Position numbers and translations under genes: made by a program. Below are positions 14,102-17,686 of a stretch of 17,686 bases of DNA, in pieces; the first letter of the stretch is position 1; each line of letters opens with the position of its first letter. This DNA comes from Patescibacteria group bacterium (GTDB lineage Bacteria > Patescibacteriota > Microgenomatia > UBA1406 > GWC2-37-13): positions 1 to 17,686 of the forward strand of contig CALRFM010000008.1 in NCBI GenBank assembly GCA_943356515.1. The letters run 5' to 3'. The notes beneath the pieces were generated by a model. That model searched no databases and was not told where the DNA came from. It saw nothing but the letters and a program-made list of their open reading frames with translations.

Positions 14102-15358
14102 TTATTCTATGGTATAAATGGGAAATGATGGTAACGTATCTGCAGCTTCTTGCAAATGAAATGCAGATGTTGTTTGTAATTCCAACAATACTTCACGCTT
14201 GGTAACCGTATCGCCAATATGTTTCATAATGGCTATGCCAGCCTGTTTATTATCTGGTGCGCCGAGTATTTTAGCTATAGCATTTATATTAAAGTTATTA
14301 ATGGTTTTTATGGTACCAGACGTCTTTGACAGAATTCGCTCCGTGTGTTTAGGTGGCGTAAAGTCAGTAGATTCCACTGTGGGGTCGCCGTGTTGGGCTT
14401 TTACTATCTCTAGAAATATTTCTCGCGCCTTGCCAGAAGAAAGAATCTTTTTAGCTTCAGTCATGCCGTCTTTTTCTATCCGTTTCGTTTTATAGCACAT
14501 ATCTAAAAGTTGTGATGCAAGGTGCAAAGATCGCTTCTCAAGCTCCATAGGTCGCGTCTTATCTTGTTCAAGAACTTTCAGTACGTCTATGGCTTCAAGC
14601 GTAGCGCCGATACCATTACCCGCCGGTTGACGAGTATGATTAATATCTACATTTATATGTATGCCAAAATGATCTGCAATTTGCTCAAACTTGTTTTTAA
14701 TAAGCGTTGCATCTTTTTCATATGTAACTTTCATCGTGCGTCCCATGGGCACATCTATTATCAGATGGTTTATAGACATAGCTATTTTTTTAGACATTAT
14801 TGAAACGATAATTTTATCAAATGATTCAAAAGAAAGTGGTTCTTCAACCCGTATGATCACATCATCTGCTGGAGCAATGCCCAGATGGCCGCCCCACAAT
14901 ATACATCCTCCCACCTTGTGTACGATGTTTTTTACCTGCTCAGGGGTAAAGGTTACATGAGAAAATAGTTCCATAACATCTGCCGTTCCCGCAGGAGTAG
15001 TAATGGCGCGAGATGACGTTTTGGGCATGGTAAACCCGGCGGCTACTACTATCGGAACCACGATGAGTGTTGTTCGCGTTCCCGCTACACCACCAATAGA
15101 ATGTTTGTCTGCCACAATGCCAGGGAAGTCGAGTGTCGTCCCGGTTTCAACCATTGCCTTTGTAAGGTAGTAGAGCTCTTTTGAAGAAAAACCTTCGGTA
15201 AAACTCGTGGCGGCAAAATAGGTTGTCAGAACGTCACCCAACCGGTCATGGGCAATTTCATCCATTATGCTATATACCTCATGATAGGCCAAATCATTTC
15301 CTCGTAATTTCTTTTTGATGGCATCTATAGCATCAAGTCTGTCTGATTGTCGTGACAT
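14102..15358 (-). CDS. deoA: Archaeal-type thymidine/AMP (nucleoside) phosphorylase
   Basis: A 418-residue member of the pyrimidine-nucleoside/AMP phosphorylase family, which splits a nucleoside or nucleotide with phosphate to give a base and a (phospho)sugar 1-phosphate. Signature segments are ADKHSIGGVAGTRTTLIVVP (83-102), PKTSSRAITTPAGTADVME (112-130), GGCILWGGHLGIAPADD and PAGNGIGATLEAIDVL. The PKTSSRAIT form and KHSIGGVAG(N/T)RT resemble archaeal AMP phosphorylase (TIGR03327/TIGR02645 families) more than E. coli DeoA. It lacks the roughly 80-residue N-terminal extension of archaeal AMP phosphorylase, so the substrate is uncertain. I chose ATG 15358, which lies 4 nt after the murJ stop with GAAGGG upstream; a TTG at 15382 would add eight residues overlapping murJ. 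It is the middle gene between murJ and mltG. Confidence 0.88.
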   Translation of the reverse strand: MSRQSDRLDAIDAIKKKLRGNDLAYHEVYSIMDEIAHDRLGDVLTTYFAATSFTEGFSSKELYYLTKAMVETGTTLDFPGIVADKHSIGGVAGTRTTLIVVPIVVAAGFTMPKTSSRAITTPAGTADVMELFSHVTFTPEQVKNIVHKVGGCILWGGHLGIAPADDVIIRVEEPLSFESFDKIIVSIMSKKIAMSINHLIIDVPMGRTMKVTYEKDATLIKNKFEQIADHFGIHINVDINHTRQPAGNGIGATLEAIDVLKVLEQDKTRPMELEKRSLHLASQLLDMCYKTKRIEKDGMTEAKKILSSGKAREIFLEIVKAQHGDPTVESTDFTPPKHTERILSKTSGTIKTINNFNINAIAKILGAPDNKQAGIAIMKHIGDTVTKREVLLELQTTSAFHLQEAADTLPSFPIYTIE

Positions 15359-15362
15359 ATGG

Positions 15363-17003
15363 TTACCCTTCAATTCCTTCAACTCCCTTATATAGTTCCG
15401 TTGTTTTTTTGCTATACGTTTTTACCTTCATGGCCATCTGGGTAATAATATACACTTCTTTTATGCCAAATAACCAGCTCAAAAAAAGGTAGAGTGAAGA
15501 ATAGACTATGAAGCCTACAATAAGGAGTATAAATACGTTAAGAGTGCGTGATGTGTCGATTATGAGCCCGTCTAGAAGTCTCATGAGAAAATAGGTGGGA
15601 ATAGCACTGTTAAAGGCTGCAAGAAGTATTTTAATAGATCCCGATATAAGCTCTCCTATAGCAAGTCCAGGAATCTTTTTTTGCAAAAATACAAACAGCA
15701 TGATGCTTCGCAGGCTCATAGTTATAGAAAAAGAGAGGGCTAAAGACCACACCGGCAGATGAAGCATTAACGTAAAGAAAATACTCAGGATCGCGCTAAA
15801 AAATATGGTTACCGCGCTTATATAAAATGGTGTTTTTGTATCGAATATAGCATAAAAACATCGTGCCAAAAAGTAATATACTGCATGCAAGGGAAGTGAT
15901 AAAGAAAAATAGGTCAGTGTGGTAGCGGTCAAAACAGTTGCTTCCCAATCAAATTTCTCTCCGCCAAAAAAGATACGAACCGTGGGCGTGCGCGTTATTA
16001 TAAAAAACGCTGCAGCAGGAACGGTAAAGAAGAAAATACTAAGCATTGAATCAATAATTATTTTTTTTAGTTCTTCGTTCTTTTTGCTTTGATATAAGTC
16101 GGCAAGATAGGGAAGTGATGCCTGTCCAAACGACATTCCTATCACTGAAACGGGAAGAAGTTGTAAGCGCTGCGCCAAGTAAAATACCGTATATGACCCA
16201 GGACCAAGAAGTGTGCAGAGCGTAAGATCTATCGTGGTGTCAATCTGAGATACCGCTATGGTAAGGATACGAGGTATTGCAGAACGGAAAAACCGATACA
16301 CTTCTTTTGACTGAGTGAGAACCAATTCATATTTGAACTGGGCAATCTTCAATATAGGTAATTGAATGATCAAAAAAAGGAACGCTCCAACAACAACCCC
16401 AACTATGGGAGCAAGCATGTAAAGATTCTCTTTAAAAAGAATGGTAAATACTATAATTGAGATGTTGTATACAATCGGTGCAAGTGCCGGTATAAGAAAC
16501 GCTTTTTTTGCCTGACTTATGCCCGTGAGAAAATTCCCCAAAACCAAAAAAGGCAATTGTCCTAAAACCAGAATTCGAGAATAGAGTATGAGTTTTGCGG
16601 TTTGAGCGGCATTAAAGCCAGGTGCAATAAGGGGGGCAAGGTGAGGAAGAAAAACAACAAAGACGATCATAAAAATCCCCAGTACCAACGTGACCGCATT
16701 TATGATGGAAGAAATGATCTCCCCTTGTTTTTCTTTACGGCGCTGATATTCGATGAAAAAAGGTATAAATGCGGTACTTATAGCCCCTATTATCAGAATC
16801 TCAAACATAAGGTCTGGTATTCGAAACGCCGCAAAAAATACATCTAATTCTTCTTTGGTAAAGTAGGTTGCCAGAATGCGGTAGCGCATAAAGCCAGCTA
16901 AACGCGATAAGATCATCATGCCAGCTAATATAAGCGTAGATGAAAAGATGCTGGTTTGCTGTGCAAACACAAACTCTTTCGTTTTTTTTAATAGGTGGTT
17001 CAT
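15363..17003 (-). CDS. murJ: Lipid II flippase MurJ (MviN)
   Basis: A 546-residue polytopic membrane protein of the MOP/MATE fold, with about 14 membrane helices. It carries lipid-linked peptidoglycan precursor from the inner to the outer face of the membrane. The MurJ-specific N-terminal motif is present: LSRLAGFMRYRILATYF, with Ser33, Arg34 and Arg40 matching E. coli Ser17, Arg18 and Arg24. DVFFAAFRIPDL follows, with Asp54 close to E. coli Asp39. The helix-8 motif YLAQRLQLLPVSVIGMSFGQASLP places Arg279 at the position of the essential E. coli Arg270. Its C-terminus is followed by a short charged tail. It is the first gene of a minus-strand operon with the phosphorylase and mltG, and diverges from mraZ across 66 bp. 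A perfect TATAAT lies 10 nt before the ATG. Confidence 0.95.
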   Translation of the reverse strand: MNHLLKKTKEFVFAQQTSIFSSTLILAGMMILSRLAGFMRYRILATYFTKEELDVFFAAFRIPDLMFEILIIGAISTAFIPFFIEYQRRKEKQGEIISSIINAVTLVLGIFMIVFVVFLPHLAPLIAPGFNAAQTAKLILYSRILVLGQLPFLVLGNFLTGISQAKKAFLIPALAPIVYNISIIVFTILFKENLYMLAPIVGVVVGAFLFLIIQLPILKIAQFKYELVLTQSKEVYRFFRSAIPRILTIAVSQIDTTIDLTLCTLLGPGSYTVFYLAQRLQLLPVSVIGMSFGQASLPYLADLYQSKKNEELKKIIIDSMLSIFFFTVPAAAFFIITRTPTVRIFFGGEKFDWEATVLTATTLTYFSLSLPLHAVYYFLARCFYAIFDTKTPFYISAVTIFFSAILSIFFTLMLHLPVWSLALSFSITMSLRSIMLFVFLQKKIPGLAIGELISGSIKILLAAFNSAIPTYFLMRLLDGLIIDTSRTLNVFILLIVGFIVYSSLYLFLSWLFGIKEVYIITQMAMKVKTYSKKTTELYKGVEGIEG

Positions 17004-17013
17004 GAGTAATTTT

Positions 17014-17019
17014 ATTATA
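17014..17019 (-). promoter_or_regulatory. Candidate -10 element of the murJ operon
   Basis: A perfect TATAAT on the minus strand, 10 nt before the murJ ATG, in the 66-bp murJ/mraZ divergent region. No good -35 hexamer is visible at 17 bp; that position overlaps the mraZ -35 region on the other strand, so the two promoters are nested. Confidence 0.5.
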
Positions 17020-17032
17020 CCTCACGCTCCTC

Positions 17033-17061
17033 TTGACTTTTGTATTGAATTGGAGAATAAT
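17033..17061 (+). promoter_or_regulatory. mraZ promoter
   Basis: TTGACT (17033-17038), 17-bp spacer, AATAAT (17056-17061), then 8 nt to the mraZ ATG. Each hexamer matches consensus at five of six positions. The predicted transcript is leaderless or nearly so. Confidence 0.7.
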
Positions 17062-17085
17062 GGCTGTATATGGTGTTTTACGGTG
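17051..17085 (+). promoter_or_regulatory. Candidate MraZ operator: TGG repeats with 10-bp period
   Basis: TGGAG (17051-17055), TGGCT (17061-17065) and TGGTG (17071-17075) are separated by exactly 5 nt each, and a degenerate fourth copy, CGGTG (17081-17085), continues the phase. In E. coli, MraZ binds direct TGGGN repeats separated by 5 nt near the mraZ promoter. Here the repeats cover the -10 element and the start codon, which suits autorepression. Binding is inferred. Confidence 0.6.
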
Positions 17086-17465
17086 AATATGAAGTATCGA
17101 TTACATCGAGTGGAAGAGTAGCCCTTCCCAAGAAGATTCGCGATACATTGGCGGCGACTACTGTAGTAGTCACCAAAGGATTTGGTGAATGTTTAGCTGG
17201 TTATAGCAAGCAAGATTGGGAAAAGCGAGCAGAAACATTATTAGATGTATCACTGCTTGATAGAGAACAAATAGACAAAAGACGCATTCTTTTTTCATCA
17301 ACAGTTCATGTTGAACTTGATGATCAGGGTCGCATCGTATTACCAAAAAATTTACGCACCTTTGCAATTCGTTCAAAGAAAGTTGTCATAACAGGAGTTG
17401 GAGACCACTTTGAGATATGGGATAAAACACGCTGGGATAGTTATATGAAAGAAATAGCCAAATAA
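17070..17465 (+). CDS. mraZ: Transcriptional regulator MraZ
   Basis: A 131-residue protein made of two SpoVT-AbrB-like repeats. MFYGEY-like residues (VFYGEYEVSI, 2-11) start the first, with SSGRVALPKKIR (13-24). The second has VELDDQGRIVLPKNLR (81-96). The DxxGR turn is intact in the second repeat (DDQGR, 84-88) and degenerate in the first (TSSGR, 12-16). MraZ forms ring-shaped oligomers, binds repeats upstream of its own gene and represses the dcw cluster. It is directly followed by rsmH, one base after the stop, the near-universal mraZ-rsmH order. The start ATG is supported by a promoter whose -10 ends 8 nt upstream. It lies divergent from murJ. Confidence 0.93.
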   Translation: MVFYGEYEVSITSSGRVALPKKIRDTLAATTVVVTKGFGECLAGYSKQDWEKRAETLLDVSLLDREQIDKRRILFSSTVHVELDDQGRIVLPKNLRTFAIRSKKVVITGVGDHFEIWDKTRWDSYMKEIAK

Positions 17466-17466
17466 T

Positions 17467-17686
17467 ATGCACACAACAGTATTTTTACATGAAGCAATAA
17501 AAGCTCTGAACATAAAACCAGGAAATACCTACATAGATGCTACCTACGGCGAAGGTGGACATACCCAAGAAATCATAAATCAAGGTGGAACTGTTCTGGC
17601 TATTGACGCAGACAAAGTACAGGTTGCAAAAGGAAGAGAACGTAACCATTCCGTCGTGCAAGGATTATTCAAAGATATCGTAGCTA
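17467..17686 (+). CDS. rsmH: 16S rRNA (cytosine1402-N4)-methyltransferase RsmH, N-terminal part
   Basis: The first 73 codons of a gene cut by the window edge. HTTVFLHEAIKAL (residues 2-14) matches the H.PVLl.E.l..L start of RsmH/MraW. YIDATYGEGGHTQEII (22-37) is the SAM-binding loop motif (DaTxGxGGH), and VLAIDADKVQVAKG (44-57) contains the acidic end of the second strand (Asp48, Asp50). RsmH methylates N4 of C1402 in the decoding centre of 16S rRNA. It begins one base after the mraZ stop, so both are in one operon, and further dcw genes are expected beyond the window. Confidence 0.92.
   Translation, partial: MHTTVFLHEAIKALNIKPGNTYIDATYGEGGHTQEIINQGGTVLAIDADKVQVAKGRERNHSVVQGLFKDIVA

Noticed and set aside
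15359..15382. TTG at 15382 as the start of the phosphorylase gene
   Set aside because: It would overlap the murJ end by 20 nt and add eight residues not expected in the family. The ATG at 15358 has a purine-rich ribosome-binding site and sits 4 nt after murJ.
1..17686. tRNA, rRNA, CRISPR, insertion sequence, origin or a new defence system
   Set aside because: Looked for by eye on both strands: no cloverleaf, no regularly spaced long repeats, no transposase and no terminal inverted repeats. Apart from the two toxin-antitoxin pairs no defence-like gene set is visible.

Overview
The window looks like a chromosomal segment of a small-genome bacterium of the Candidate Phyla Radiation (Patescibacteria). 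The grounds are an AT-rich sequence, compact and often overlapping genes, a short single-zinc-knuckle MetRS, an archaeal-type thymidine/AMP phosphorylase inside a cell-wall operon, a ribosomal protein S15 with a long basic N-terminal tail, and weak or absent Shine-Dalgarno sequences. The lineage is inferred from gene content; I cannot place it below superphylum from sequence alone.

Layout, left to right. Positions 125-1452 (+) hold an unrecognised protein overlapping an EamA-type transporter. Positions 1486-2164 (+) hold a toxin-antitoxin pair, a ribbon-helix-helix antitoxin and a PIN-domain toxin. Three minus-strand genes follow: a class A penicillin-binding protein (4417-2165), methionyl-tRNA synthetase (5850-4441) and a four-helix membrane protein (6200-5880). 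The classic rpsO-pnp pair (6278-9098, +) ends in a strong intrinsic terminator. A second, unrelated toxin-antitoxin pair (9228-9934, +) lies between pnp and the DNA translocase ftsK (10024-12141, +). Convergent to ftsK is a minus-strand block read right to left: murJ, the phosphorylase, mltG and a second EamA transporter. Divergent from murJ, mraZ and the start of rsmH (truncated by the window edge) open what is probably the dcw division/cell-wall cluster.

Functionally, much of the window concerns envelope growth and division: lipid II flipping (MurJ), glycan polymerisation and crosslinking (class A PBP), glycan-strand termination (MltG), chromosome translocation at the septum (FtsK) and the dcw regulator MraZ. 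A second theme is RNA and translation: S15, PNPase, MetRS and RsmH.

The most striking pattern is regulatory. At most transcription-unit starts a recognisable -10 element ends only 5-10 nt before the start codon (8, 8, 8, 9, 9, 9, 10, 10 and 5 nt). Five of the plus-strand cases also have a -35 element at exactly 17 bp spacing. This predicts leaderless or almost leaderless mRNAs, with rpsO the clear exception (about a 30-nt leader). The second notable site is a set of TGG repeats at exact 10-bp period over the -10 and start codon of mraZ, matching the layout of known MraZ operators. I see no tRNA, rRNA, CRISPR array, insertion sequence or replication origin, and no gene-free stretch longer than 300 bases.
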